From: Lacibacter sp. H407
GTDB taxonomy: Bacteria > Bacteroidota > Bacteroidia > Chitinophagales > Chitinophagaceae
Length of the DNA stretch: 64,000 bases
Direction of reading: 5' to 3'
NCBI RefSeq assembly: GCF_037892605.1
Contig: NZ_JBBKTU010000001.1
Coordinates: forward strand, 2,418,001-2,482,000
Shown piece after piece: positions 1-8,762 of the stretch. The position numbers and the translations under genes are program-made. The notes under the pieces are model-generated. The model made no database searches. It saw nothing but the letters and a program-made list of their open reading frames with translations, and was not told the origin of the DNA. How positions within the stretch are numbered: the first letter of the stretch is position 1; each line of letters starts with the position of its first letter.

Positions 1-1287
1 AGTGTAATTACATTAGGCGCACCAATTGATTTCTCTGCGAACAAAGTGTTCCGCATGAAAGTGTATTCACCAAGAGTGGGTGCTAAGGTGTTATTGAAAG
101 TAGAGAACGCAACGGATGGTGGTATCTTTTTTGAAAAGGAAGTGAGCACTACGGTTGCCAACACATGGGAAGATCTCGTGTTTGATTACAATGCGATCAA
201 TACCGCCAACTCTTACCAAAAAGTTGTACTCATTTTTGATTTGGGAACACCCGGCGATGGTTCAGCAAACTTTACATTCCTGTTTGATGACATCCGTTTA
301 ACAAACCAAATTCCTACTGTTCCATTAGCCCTTCCGGTAACTTTTGATCTTCCGGGTGTTAATTATTCAGTTACAGATTTTGGTGGTGCAACAACAGTAA
401 ATGATGTTGATCCTGCAAATGCTGCTAATAAAGTAAAGAAGACCACTAAGCCAACAGGAGCTGCCTCATGGGCAGGCACAACCATTGGCGCTTATTTTAC
501 TTCGGAAATTCCTTTCACTGCAACAGAAACACAAATGAGTATCAGAGTGTATTCTCCTGCAGCAGGTATCCGTGTTCGTTTGAAAGTAGAAGATCATACA
601 AATAATACCAGATCAGTTGAAACAGAAGCCATGACCACAGCAGCGGATACATGGGAAACATTGGTGTTTGACTTTGCAAATCAATCAGCAGGTACTGCGG
701 CATTGAATCTTTCTTACAATTACGATATGGCGAGTGTATTTTTTAATTTTAATGTAGATGGTGATGGAAAGGTTTTTTATTGGGATGATGTAAATTTCCT
801 TCCAACAAACGTAACTCCAAACTATGTTGCATTGCCACTCGATTTCCAATCAACTACGTTTGGTTATAATATTACCGATTTCGCAGGTGGTAACCTTGCA
901 GTAATTGATAATCCATTTGTAAATGCAGGTAATCCAAGTTCTAAAGTTGCAAGAATGATCAAAAATGCAGGCGAAGTATATGCAGGTAGTTTGATTGGTC
1001 TTGTAAACCCGATCAATTTTTCTGTGAAGAAAACGTTTAAAATGAAAGTGTATTCGCCACGAGTTGGTGCAGATGTTCTTTTGAAGGTAGAAGGACCGGG
1101 TGGTGCGGCATTTGAACTCCGAAAACTTACAACTGTGGCAAATGCATGGGAGGAAATGACATTTGATTTCAGTGCCATTGATGCAGGCAGATCTTACCAA
1201 AGTATTGTTTTGATTTTTGACCTTGGTATTGTTGGTGATGGTTCTGCAAACTTTACTTTTTACGTTGATGACATTTCGCTTAATTAA
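1..1287 (+). CDS. Repeat-built surface carbohydrate-binding-like protein (5' partial)
   Basis: The reading frame is open from base 1, so the N-terminus lies outside the window; the first visible ATG (46) falls inside a repeat and is not the true start. About two and a half copies of a beta-rich unit of roughly 150 residues are visible, each with a (K/R)VYSP segment, a KVE strand and a FxxDD(I/V) end. The incomplete first unit and the last unit are far more alike than either is to the middle one. Inference: jelly-roll, CBM-like modules of a surface glycan-binding protein, because lipoprotein, GH16 and GH3 genes follow on the same strand. No C-terminal sorting domain is visible. The exact family is not recognised. 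Confidence 0.75.
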   Translation, partial: SVITLGAPIDFSANKVFRMKVYSPRVGAKVLLKVENATDGGIFFEKEVSTTVANTWEDLVFDYNAINTANSYQKVVLIFDLGTPGDGSANFTFLFDDIRLTNQIPTVPLALPVTFDLPGVNYSVTDFGGATTVNDVDPANAANKVKKTTKPTGAASWAGTTIGAYFTSEIPFTATETQMSIRVYSPAAGIRVRLKVEDHTNNTRSVETEAMTTAADTWETLVFDFANQSAGTAALNLSYNYDMASVFFNFNVDGDGKVFYWDDVNFLPTNVTPNYVALPLDFQSTTFGYNITDFAGGNLAVIDNPFVNAGNPSSKVARMIKNAGEVYAGSLIGLVNPINFSVKKTFKMKVYSPRVGADVLLKVEGPGGAAFELRKLTTVANAWEEMTFDFSAIDAGRSYQSIVLIFDLGIVGDGSANFTFYVDDISLN

Positions 1288-1305
1288 TTTCATAAATCAT
1301 ACATC

Positions 1306-2202
1306 ATGATAACGAAAATAAAATCTTTCTCACTTGTTTTGTTCTCAGCTGTTGCATTACTTGCAGGCTGCGAAAAAAAGGAGTACAGCTTTGGCGATTT
1401 TAAAACGCCTGCTGATCTTACACTCACCGCAACGGTTGCAGGTGTTGATGCAAGCAATCCCAATGGAAACGGTACAGGCAATGTTGTTATTACAGCCACA
1501 GCTAAGAATGCGATTACGTATAATATTGATTTTGGCGATGGTAAAACACAAACTGTTCCGAGTGGTACGATCAATTATAAGTACAATAATCCCGGTACGG
1601 CTGATTATACTATTACAGTAAATGCCGTTGGTACAGGCGGTGTTGTATCTACCATCAGTAAAAAAATAAGAGTATTTGTACAGTTTGTAATTCCGCAGGA
1701 AATTATTATCGGTTTAACAGGTGGAACTTCAAAAGTTTGGGTAACCGCTAAAGATGAACCCGGACATTTTGGAGTTGGTGCTCCCGATTTTTTCTTTCCA
1801 AATTATTATGCAGCCACTCCCAACCAACGGGATCCATGCGTTTACGATGATGAGATTACGTTTACAAAAGATGCAACTGATAATATTCTTATGACTGTTG
1901 ATAACAAAGGGCAATCCTTTTCAATTGGTGCATCTACTGCGTTTTATGGATTTGGTGGTGGTGATGCCTGTTTGAATATTCCTTTAACAGGAAGTAGAAA
2001 GCTTGTTTTCATGGATGCAACTTCTGCGTCTACCCCCGCTATTTCTACAAGAATTCAGTTTGATGTTCCGGGTAATGGATTGATCAATTTTGGAACAGGT
2101 GCTACAACGTATGAAATATTATCAATTACAAATGGTATTCTTCACCTGCGTAATATTGGAAGTGATGGTAATTCATGGTACCAGAAATTAAAAGTGAAAT
2201 AA
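1306..2202 (+). CDS. SusE-like surface lipoprotein with PKD-like domain
   Basis: A 298-residue lipoprotein. The signal peptide ends in a lipobox (LLAGC, Cys22) followed by EKKE, a charged segment of the kind that directs Bacteroidota lipoproteins to the cell surface. Residues of about 36-125 form a PKD/Ig-like beta sandwich (DFGDG motif, YTITV strand). The C-terminal half is beta-rich and unassigned. It starts 18 bp after the preceding repeat protein and ends 2 bp before a GH16 gene, so it is very probably co-transcribed. Inferred role: binding beta-glucan at the cell surface, as SusE/SusF-type proteins do in polysaccharide utilisation loci. The substrate is inferred only from the neighbouring glycosidases. 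Confidence 0.75.
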   Translation: MITKIKSFSLVLFSAVALLAGCEKKEYSFGDFKTPADLTLTATVAGVDASNPNGNGTGNVVITATAKNAITYNIDFGDGKTQTVPSGTINYKYNNPGTADYTITVNAVGTGGVVSTISKKIRVFVQFVIPQEIIIGLTGGTSKVWVTAKDEPGHFGVGAPDFFFPNYYAATPNQRDPCVYDDEITFTKDATDNILMTVDNKGQSFSIGASTAFYGFGGGDACLNIPLTGSRKLVFMDATSASTPAISTRIQFDVPGNGLINFGTGATTYEILSITNGILHLRNIGSDGNSWYQKLKVK

Positions 2203-2204
2203 AA

Positions 2205-3230
2205 ATGAAGTATTCATCATTTTTCATGCTGTTATTATCCGTGCTGTCTTTTTCTTCCTGCAAGAAAAAAGGCAGCCCGGGTACAACGGATACTGCGCCC
2301 ACTAATCTTACACTTACGGCTGTAGTAAATCCTGATAACAGTGGTAACGTAAATTTTACAGCCACTGCCACTAATGCTGCAACGTTTGAATATGGTTTTG
2401 GCAATGGTGCATTTCAGAATGTGCCATCAGGTGCGGTAACGTATAAGTATGCGGCAACAGGTAATTACACAGTTACCGTAGTTGCAAAAAGTGCAACGGG
2501 AAAATCAACTACAAAGTCGATTGAAGTAACGGTGATTGTTTCTACATCATTAGTTTGGAGCGATGAGTTTAATACCAACGGCGCACCCGATCCTGCAAAA
2601 TGGGGATACGATCTTGGTGCTGGTGGTTGGGGCAACAATGAGTTGCAGTATTATACCAGTCGTCCGGAGAATGTAATTGTGCAGAATGGTGTGTTGAAGA
2701 TCAATCTCATCAAAGAAAATTTCAGCGGCAGTCCATACACATCAACAAGAATGCTTTCACGAGGAAAGTTTTCATTTAAGTATGGAACAGTTGAAGTGCG
2801 TGCCAAGCTTCCTGCAGGTGGCGGCACATGGCCCGCTATCTGGATGTTGGGCAACAACATCAGCACAGCCGGTTGGCCTGCATGCGGTGAAATTGATATT
2901 ATGGAACACAAGGGCAATGATCTGAATCGCATCTATGGAACATTGCATTATCCCGGTCGTTCGGGTGGCAATGCTGATGGAAATACAAAAGTGATCAGCA
3001 ATGCATCAACTGAGTTTCATATTTATAAATTAGAGTGGACGGCAGCATCAATTAAAATTTATGTGGATGGTCAAATCATTCACACAGTTGCGAATTCAGC
3101 TGCCATTCCATTTAACCATGAGTTTTTTCTGATCCTGAATGTTGCAATGGGCGGAACTTTTGGCGGAGCAGTTGATCCTGCCGTTACCAATGCAACCATG
3201 GAAGTAGATTATGTGCGGGTGTCATTATAA
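2205..3230 (+). CDS. GH16 endo-beta-glucanase lipoprotein (laminarinase-like)
   Basis: A 341-residue protein. The ATG at 2205 is chosen over an in-frame GTG 30 bp upstream because it gives a clean lipoprotein signal (LSFSSC followed by KKK) and a 2-bp gap to the upstream stop. Residues of about 35-115 form a PKD-like domain related to that of the preceding gene. The rest is a GH16 jelly roll with the catalytic motif EIDIME: Glu229 nucleophile, Asp231, Glu234 acid/base by family rules. WPAIWML and GGWGNNELQYY segments are typical of the laminarinase branch. Expected reaction: internal cleavage of beta-1,3 or mixed-linkage glucan, here as an outer-membrane-anchored enzyme. Licheninase activity cannot be excluded from sequence. 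Confidence 0.9.
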   Translation: MKYSSFFMLLLSVLSFSSCKKKGSPGTTDTAPTNLTLTAVVNPDNSGNVNFTATATNAATFEYGFGNGAFQNVPSGAVTYKYAATGNYTVTVVAKSATGKSTTKSIEVTVIVSTSLVWSDEFNTNGAPDPAKWGYDLGAGGWGNNELQYYTSRPENVIVQNGVLKINLIKENFSGSPYTSTRMLSRGKFSFKYGTVEVRAKLPAGGGTWPAIWMLGNNISTAGWPACGEIDIMEHKGNDLNRIYGTLHYPGRSGGNADGNTKVISNASTEFHIYKLEWTAASIKIYVDGQIIHTVANSAAIPFNHEFFLILNVAMGGTFGGAVDPAVTNATMEVDYVRVSL

Positions 3231-3377
3231 GAAACCGTACCATCAATTTTTATACAGCAGTTATTCTTATAATCAATAGCAAAGTGAATCATATTTTTTT
3301 GTTTAACTGAATATCTTTCACTTTCTGCTTTTTGATTCCTTAAAACAACATCGTTCATTCGTTCAAAACATACGATC

Positions 3378-4196
3378 ATGATGAGCAGTATTTTTCGTAC
3401 TACCTTTTTTTTGTTGCTGCTATGGAATTTCACCAATTGCAGTTCCGTGCTGGCACAATCAAAATATAAAAAACTGGTTTGGTCCGATGAGTTTACAAAC
3501 ACAGGTTTACCCGATAGCAAAAAATGGAATTATGATAAAGGCCGTGGCTGTCCGGATAATTGCGGCTGGGGTAATAATGAATTACAGTTTTACACACACG
3601 ATCGCTTGGAAAATGCACGGGTGGAAAATGGAAAACTGATTATTGAAGCACACAAAGAAAATTTTGAAGATGCCAAATACACATCGGCACGATTGGCTTC
3701 AAAAAATAAAGGCGATTGGAAATATGGCCGTATTGATGTGAAAGCAAAACTGCCGGCAGGTACAGGTATGTGGCCCGCTATCTGGATGTTGCCTACCAAA
3801 TGGGAATACGGTGGTTGGCCGCATAGTGGTGAAATTGATATTATGGAAAATGTTGGTTACTGGCCCGATTCATTATTTGCAACAGTACATACCGGAGCGT
3901 TTAATCATGGGCAAGGCACACAGGTAGGCACAGCTATTCCTGTAAGCGATCTTTCCACTGCGTTTCATGTTTATTCGATCGAATGGAGTGCTGATGAAAT
4001 TATTTTTCTGCTCGATGGAAAAGAATATCATCGCTTTTCCAACAACAAACAAGGCAGTGCTGCCTGGCCGTTCGATAAAGAATTTCATTTGCTGCTGAAT
4101 GTTGCAGTAGGTGGAAACTGGGGTGGTAAGTTTGGAGTAGATGATAAAATTTTTCCGCAGCGTATGGAAATTGATTACGTTCGGGTATATCAGTAA
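3378..4196 (+). CDS. GH16 endo-beta-glucanase, secreted (laminarinase-like)
   Basis: A 272-residue single-domain GH16 enzyme with an N-terminal signal peptide; cleavage is predicted after SSVLA. ATG codons at 3378 and 3381 are both possible starts. The catalytic motif EIDIMEN places the nucleophile at Glu152, Asp at 154 and the acid/base at Glu157. GWGNNELQFY and WPAIWML segments match the upstream GH16, but this copy has no PKD domain and carries an extra Cys pair (GCPDNCGW). A Cys lies late in the signal (FTNCSS), so a lipoprotein form is an alternative. It lies between the lipoprotein GH16 and a GH3 glucosidase, fitting stepwise depolymerisation of a beta-glucan. The 147-bp gap upstream could hold its own promoter. 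Confidence 0.9.
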   Translation: MMSSIFRTTFFLLLLWNFTNCSSVLAQSKYKKLVWSDEFTNTGLPDSKKWNYDKGRGCPDNCGWGNNELQFYTHDRLENARVENGKLIIEAHKENFEDAKYTSARLASKNKGDWKYGRIDVKAKLPAGTGMWPAIWMLPTKWEYGGWPHSGEIDIMENVGYWPDSLFATVHTGAFNHGQGTQVGTAIPVSDLSTAFHVYSIEWSADEIIFLLDGKEYHRFSNNKQGSAAWPFDKEFHLLLNVAVGGNWGGKFGVDDKIFPQRMEIDYVRVYQ

Positions 4197-4264
4197 TTCA
4201 TTTATTGTTTTGTTCTTTCGCTTTTAGTAGTCGAATTCTTGTTAACGCTATTCAACCACACAAT

Positions 4265-6496
4265 ATGAAACGGCATTTCCTTGTCCTCTTGATTTGTTGC
4301 ATCAGCAGTTCTGTTTTTTCACAACTAAGCAATGCAGCAAAAATGGATCGCTTTCTGGATTCATTGATCAAGCTAATGACGCTAGAAGAAAAGATCGGGC
4401 AAATGAATCAATACAGCAGCGACTTTGCTGCTACCGGTCCTATTACGCAGGATGGTGATAAGCAAACACAGGTGCGAAAGGGTTTGATCGGTTCTTATCT
4501 CAATGTAACCGGCGCAGAACGTACACGGTCGTTGCAGCAGATCGCAATTCAGTCACGGTTAAAAATTCCATTATTATTTGGGCAGGATGTGATCCACGGG
4601 TACAGAACAATTTTTCCATTGCCATTAGCTGAAGCAGCGAGTTGGGATATGGAAGCAATTGAATTGAGTGCACGTATTGCAGCTGTTGAAGCAAGTGCAG
4701 CCGGTATTCACTGGACGTTTGCTCCAATGGTTGATATTGGTCGTGATCCCCGTTGGGGCCGTGTAATGGAAGGTGCAGGTGAAGATCCTTTTTTAGGTTC
4801 ATTCATTGCAAAAGCAAGAGTAAATGGTTTCCAGGGAAAAGGGTTAGGGTATACCGATGCAGTGATGGCTTGTGTAAAACATTTTGCAGCGTATGGCGCA
4901 GCAGTGGGAGGAAGGGATTATAACTCGGTTGATATGAGTTTACGCATGCTGCATGAAATTTATTTACCTCCATTCAAATCTGCTGCTGATGCAGGTGCCG
5001 CTACATTCATGAATTCATTTAACGATCTCAACGGAATACCGGCAACGGGTAACCGCTATTTACAACGTGATCTGCTGAAAGGCAAATGGCGCTACAAAGG
5101 TTTTGTGGTAAGCGATTGGGGTAGTGTAGGTGAAATGGTGAATCATGGATATGCAGCCGATAGTTATGAAGCCGCCATGTTGGCTGCGAATGCCGGCAGT
5201 GATATGGACATGGAAAGCCGTGCATACATTCAGCATTTGCCACGACTGGTACGTGAAGGAAAAGTAAAAATGAGTGTGATCGATGATGCCGTGCGTCGCA
5301 TCCTTCAAAAAAAATATGAAATGGGTTTGTTTGCTGATCCTTACAAGTTCAGCAACGTAGAACGTGAAAAACAACAGTGGAACAATCCGCAACATCTGGA
5401 AGCGGCCAAACAAATGGCGCAGAAAAGTATTGTGTTGTTAAAGAACGACAAACAATTATTACCAATCTCGAAACAAACGAAAAAGATCGCAGTGGTTGGT
5501 CCGTTGGTAAAAGCAGTGAAAGAACATCTTGGTTTCTGGAGTTATGATTGGGATGATGATTCAGCACGCATACCCAGCCTGCACCAAGCTATACAAAATA
5601 AAACAGGCAGCAATACACAACTGTTCTATGCAAAAGGATGTGAGTTGACAGATACTAGCCGTGCAGGATTTGCAGAAGCAGTGGCTGCTGCAAATCAATC
5701 CGATGTTGTGGTCATGTATGTTGGCGAAACAAGAAACATGAGTGGCGAAGCAAAGAGCCGCAGCAATATTCATTTGCCTGGTGTACAGGAAGAATTGATC
5801 AAAGCAGTAATGGCAACTGGTAAACCGGTGGTCGTTTTAATTGCAGCTGGTCGTCCGTTGGTGTTTAATTGGACAGCAGAACATGTGCCAGCCGTTGTTT
5901 ATACCTGGTGGTTGGGAACCAAAGGAGCGGATGCCATTGCTGATGTATTGTTTGGCGATTACAATCCTTCCGGTAAATTACCAATGACGTTTCCACGCAG
6001 CGAAGGACAAATTCCGATCTACTACAACTATTACAATACAGGTCGCCCTGCAAAAACAGAAACGGATGTAAACTATGTATCGGCTTATACCGATCTACGC
6101 AACAGTCCGCAGTATCCGTTTGGCTTCGGATTGAGTTATACAAATTTTCAATACAGTGTTATTAAACTGAATAAAGCAACGATCCGTGCAAATGAAAAAT
6201 TAACGGCAACTGTAACCATAACCAATACCGGTAATTATGATGGGGAAGAAGTGGTGCAATTGTACATCCGTGATATCACCGGTTCTGTTGTTCGTCCGGT
6301 AAAAGAGTTGAAAGGCTTTCAAAAGATCAGGTTGAAGAAAGGAGAATCAAAACAAATTCAGTTTGTACTTACAGTAAACGATCTTCGTTTTTACAACGAT
6401 CAGTTGCAATACATCTATGAGCCGGGTAAATTCAAATTGTACATTGGCGGCAACAGCAGGGATGTAAAAGAAATTGATTTCGAGTTAAAGAAATAA
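4265..6496 (+). CDS. GH3 beta-glucosidase (BglX-like), periplasmic
   Basis: A 743-residue glycoside hydrolase family 3 enzyme. The ATG at 4265 is preferred over the in-frame upstream ATG at 4205 because it begins a standard signal peptide ending SSSVFS. Order: TIM-barrel GH3 N-domain with the nucleophile Asp284 in VVSDWGSV; GH3 C-domain carrying the probable acid/base Glu495 in MSGEAKSR; fibronectin type III-like C-terminal domain. Expected role: release of glucose from beta-linked oligosaccharides made by the two GH16 enzymes, in the periplasm. It is the last gene of the locus and is followed by a strong terminator. Length is typical for BglX-like enzymes. Exact linkage preference cannot be read from sequence. 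Confidence 0.92.
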   Translation: MKRHFLVLLICCISSSVFSQLSNAAKMDRFLDSLIKLMTLEEKIGQMNQYSSDFAATGPITQDGDKQTQVRKGLIGSYLNVTGAERTRSLQQIAIQSRLKIPLLFGQDVIHGYRTIFPLPLAEAASWDMEAIELSARIAAVEASAAGIHWTFAPMVDIGRDPRWGRVMEGAGEDPFLGSFIAKARVNGFQGKGLGYTDAVMACVKHFAAYGAAVGGRDYNSVDMSLRMLHEIYLPPFKSAADAGAATFMNSFNDLNGIPATGNRYLQRDLLKGKWRYKGFVVSDWGSVGEMVNHGYAADSYEAAMLAANAGSDMDMESRAYIQHLPRLVREGKVKMSVIDDAVRRILQKKYEMGLFADPYKFSNVEREKQQWNNPQHLEAAKQMAQKSIVLLKNDKQLLPISKQTKKIAVVGPLVKAVKEHLGFWSYDWDDDSARIPSLHQAIQNKTGSNTQLFYAKGCELTDTSRAGFAEAVAAANQSDVVVMYVGETRNMSGEAKSRSNIHLPGVQEELIKAVMATGKPVVVLIAAGRPLVFNWTAEHVPAVVYTWWLGTKGADAIADVLFGDYNPSGKLPMTFPRSEGQIPIYYNYYNTGRPAKTETDVNYVSAYTDLRNSPQYPFGFGLSYTNFQYSVIKLNKATIRANEKLTATVTITNTGNYDGEEVVQLYIRDITGSVVRPVKELKGFQKIRLKKGESKQIQFVLTVNDLRFYNDQLQYIYEPGKFKLYIGGNSRDVKEIDFELKK

Positions 6497-6520
6497 ACAG
6501 GCAATCGATTAAAAAGTAAA

Positions 6521-6556
6521 ACAAAACCCTTTCGATCATCGAAAGGGTTTTGTTTT
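6521..6556. terminator. Strong bidirectional terminator between GH3 and terC
   Basis: A perfect 15-bp stem (6521-6535 with 6539-6553) has a 3-nt TCA loop and a T run on the + strand; A-rich sequence on the left makes it usable from both sides. It separates the convergent GH3 gene (+) and TerC gene (-). Confidence 0.88.
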
Positions 6557-6574
6557 TGAATGAAACATTGCTTC

Positions 6575-7267
6575 TTATTTGTGCTTTACCGTTTTCATCT
6601 GTATCACATCCACTAAAAAGGCGAATGCCATTGAGAAATAAATATAACCTTTCGGAATTTTAAACTGGAACCCTTCCGCCAGCAGCGATACGCCGATCAT
6701 CATTAAAAAGCAAAGTGCCAGTATTTTGAACGAAGGATGTTTGTAAATAAAATCGCTGATGGGTTTTGATGCAATGAGCATAATGATCACTGTTACGATC
6801 ACCGCAGTGTACATCACCCATAATTCACTCACCATACCCACAGCCGTAATGATCGAGTCAACAGAAAAAACAAGATCAAGCAAAATTACTTCGCCCAATA
6901 ATTTACCAAAGCTGCTTTTAACGGGAATGCGTGGTGTTTCTTCATCAGCGATTTCGCTTTTGTGATAGATCTCTTTCGTGCTTTTGTAGAGTAAGAATAA
7001 ACCACCTGCGATCAGGATCAGCGATTTGCCGGAGAACGCAATATCAAACCATGTAAACAACGTTTGGTCAAGTCGTAGTATCCACGATATTACGGCAAGT
7101 AATAACAACCGCATGATCATGGCCAGGCCAATACCCCAATAGCGGAGTTTGTTCCGTTGATCTTCCGGTAACTTATCTGCAAGAATGGAAATAAAGATGA
7201 TATTATCAATACCAAGAATTACCTCTAATGCAATAAGTGAAATAAGGGCGATGATTGTTTCTGACAT
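6575..7267 (-). CDS. TerC family integral membrane protein
   Basis: A 230-residue polytopic membrane protein of the TerC/YgdQ family with about seven hydrophobic segments. It shows the two family acidic motifs, GIDNIIF near the N-terminus and FSVDSI in the middle. The role of the family is not settled; proposals include metal (manganese) export and tellurite-resistance-associated functions. Transcribed alone from the minus strand, convergent with the GH3 gene. No tellurite-resistance partners are nearby, so a general metal-homeostasis role is only an inference. Confidence 0.85.
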   Translation of the reverse strand: MSETIIALISLIALEVILGIDNIIFISILADKLPEDQRNKLRYWGIGLAMIMRLLLLAVISWILRLDQTLFTWFDIAFSGKSLILIAGGLFLLYKSTKEIYHKSEIADEETPRIPVKSSFGKLLGEVILLDLVFSVDSIITAVGMVSELWVMYTAVIVTVIIMLIASKPISDFIYKHPSFKILALCFLMMIGVSLLAEGFQFKIPKGYIYFSMAFAFLVDVIQMKTVKHK

Positions 7268-7464
7268 GGTTGATTGATTATTGCTTCAAGATAGGTTTTT
7301 TTATAAAAGCAGTTGCGTTGTGTGGAAGTTGAACCCCGGTTGCAATACCTGCTTACATCCTCAAAGCCTCTCTAAACTTCGGAGCAATCGATAAAGTATC
7401 AGTAATAAAAATCGAATATAAACTAATCCTTTACCTGCCTCGGGTAGCAGATATTCTGATCATC

Positions 7465-7872
7465 TTATTTCTCCAATTCTTTCGTCATTGCCTTTATAAA
7501 TCCTTCTTTATCTTTTTTCACCTCTTTCAACATTGCTTTTCTGTCGGCCGGAATAGTGAAATATTTTTCAGCCCATAAGTTTATTTCAATCATTAAAGGA
7601 AGCAGATCAATTCCTTTTTTGGTTAACCTGTATAACACTTTTGCTTTACTCTCAGGATGCTCTAATTTTTCAATGATTTTGCTTTCTTCAAGTATCTGTA
7701 ATCTTGAAGCCAGAATATTGGTGGCTATATGTTCCGGGGCTTTTAGAAAATCACCATAGGTACACTCTTTTGCAAACATAAGGTCCCTGATAATCAACAG
7801 CGACCACTTATCTCCCCATATATCAAGTGAACTGCTAACAGGACAATCTGATCTTTTTTTGAGTTTGGGCAT
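7465..7872 (-). CDS. HxlR family winged-helix transcriptional regulator
   Basis: A 135-residue HxlR/MarR-like DNA-binding protein. The start ATG at 7872 (MPKLKKRSDCP) is chosen although the frame is open much further upstream, because the longer version would run through the operator region and into the divergent SDR gene. The conserved Cys near the N-terminus (SDCPVSS), the GDKWSLLIIRDL helix and the ILASRLQILEE recognition region are visible. Such regulators often sense reactive electrophiles through that Cys. It is divergent from the SDR/hydrolase/oxidoreductase operon, and two mirrored 17-bp inverted repeats lie between them. It probably represses that operon and itself; that is inference. 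Confidence 0.9.
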   Translation of the reverse strand: MPKLKKRSDCPVSSSLDIWGDKWSLLIIRDLMFAKECTYGDFLKAPEHIATNILASRLQILEESKIIEKLEHPESKAKVLYRLTKKGIDLLPLMIEINLWAEKYFTIPADRKAMLKEVKKDKEGFIKAMTKELEK

Positions 7873-7891
7873 AAAAATATTTTTAAAAACC

Positions 7892-7939
7892 ACTTGCATT
7901 TTGCAAGTAATTTGTATATTGCACTTGCAAAATGCAAGT
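7892..7939. promoter_or_regulatory. Twin mirrored 17-bp operators between hxlR-type gene and SDR operon
   Basis: Site 1 (7892-7908) is ACTTGCA-TTT-TGCAAGT and site 2 (7923-7939) is ACTTGCA-AAA-TGCAAGT. Both have perfect 7-bp arms, and site 2 is the exact reverse complement of site 1. Their centres are 31 bp apart, about three helical turns, so two regulator dimers would sit on the same DNA face. They lie 20 bp upstream of each divergent start codon (7872 and 7961). Very probably the binding sites of the adjacent HxlR protein. Confidence 0.85.
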
Positions 7940-7960
7940 AAAAGTACAAAACAATAAGAA

Positions 7961-8761
7961 ATGAAACAAACAATTCTGGTAACCGGTGCTTCTTCAGGCT
8001 TTGGGTTACTGATTGCCAAAAAGCTCCACCAAAGTGGGTATACTGTAATTGGAACAAGTCGTGACCCGGAAAGGTATGCAGCAAAGTTGCCTTTCAAAAT
8101 GATCGCATTAGACCTTGATTCAGAAGAATCAATCAACACTTTTTCAGAAAGAATTTATAAGGAAATAAGTCAGTTGGATGTTCTGATTAACAATGCAGGC
8201 TTTTTGGTTTCAGGGATTGCAGAAGAAACGCCCATTGATTTAGGCAGGCAACAATTGGAAACAAACTTTTGGGGAACGATTAAGGTAACCAATGCTGTAT
8301 TGCCACATTTCAGAAAACAGAAGTTTGGTAAAATAATAACGGTAGGCTCAATAGTTGGTCTTGTATCGTTTCCCAATGCTGCTTACTATGCAGCTTCCAA
8401 ACATGCATTGGAAGGATATTTCAAATCATTACGTTACGAATTGAACGGGTTTAATATCAGTGTTGCGATGATTGAACCTTCTGCTTTTAAAACAAGCATC
8501 CTGGATAATTCATCTTCACCTTTCACAAAAATTGAAGACTACAATACGTTAAGGGGTAAAATTAAAAGCTTCACTAACGACCTGGCCGAAAAAGCCGAAG
8601 ACCCGGCAATGGTTGCAGAAAAAGTGCTTAAAGTAGTTCAATCAGAAAATCCCAAATTCAGGAACATCGTTGGCAAGGGCACTTCTGCTTTGATCAATCT
8701 GCAACATTTTGCGTATGGTATTCTGGAAAAAAATGTTCTTAAACAATTAAACAGTTTATAA
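7961..8761 (+). CDS. Short-chain dehydrogenase/reductase (classical SDR)
   Basis: A 266-residue classical SDR oxidoreductase. The cofactor motif TGASSGFG spans residues 8-15, NNAG is present, and the active site Y143-x3-K147 follows GSIVG. The substrate cannot be read from sequence. It is the first gene of a three-gene operon (1-bp gap to a hydrolase, then 11 bp to a quinone-oxidoreductase-like gene) and is divergent from the HxlR regulator. The operon content suggests handling of a reactive carbonyl or quinone-like compound; that is inference. Confidence 0.92.
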   Translation: MKQTILVTGASSGFGLLIAKKLHQSGYTVIGTSRDPERYAAKLPFKMIALDLDSEESINTFSERIYKEISQLDVLINNAGFLVSGIAEETPIDLGRQQLETNFWGTIKVTNAVLPHFRKQKFGKIITVGSIVGLVSFPNAAYYAASKHALEGYFKSLRYELNGFNISVAMIEPSAFKTSILDNSSSPFTKIEDYNTLRGKIKSFTNDLAEKAEDPAMVAEKVLKVVQSENPKFRNIVGKGTSALINLQHFAYGILEKNVLKQLNSL

Positions 8762-8762
8762 A

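Noticed and set aside
850-1293. 147-codon minus-strand frame at the end of the repeat protein
   Set aside because: Antisense shadow of a repetitive coding region; Cys/Asn/Lys-rich with no domain.
4500-4802. 100-codon minus-strand frame inside the GH3 gene, Leu/His/Gln-rich
   Set aside because: Shadow frame produced by codon bias of the GH3 gene; no start signal or homology pattern.
7873-8139. N-terminal extension of the HxlR gene by 89 codons
   Set aside because: It would run through the operators and antisense to the SDR coding region; family members begin close to MPKLKKRSDCP.
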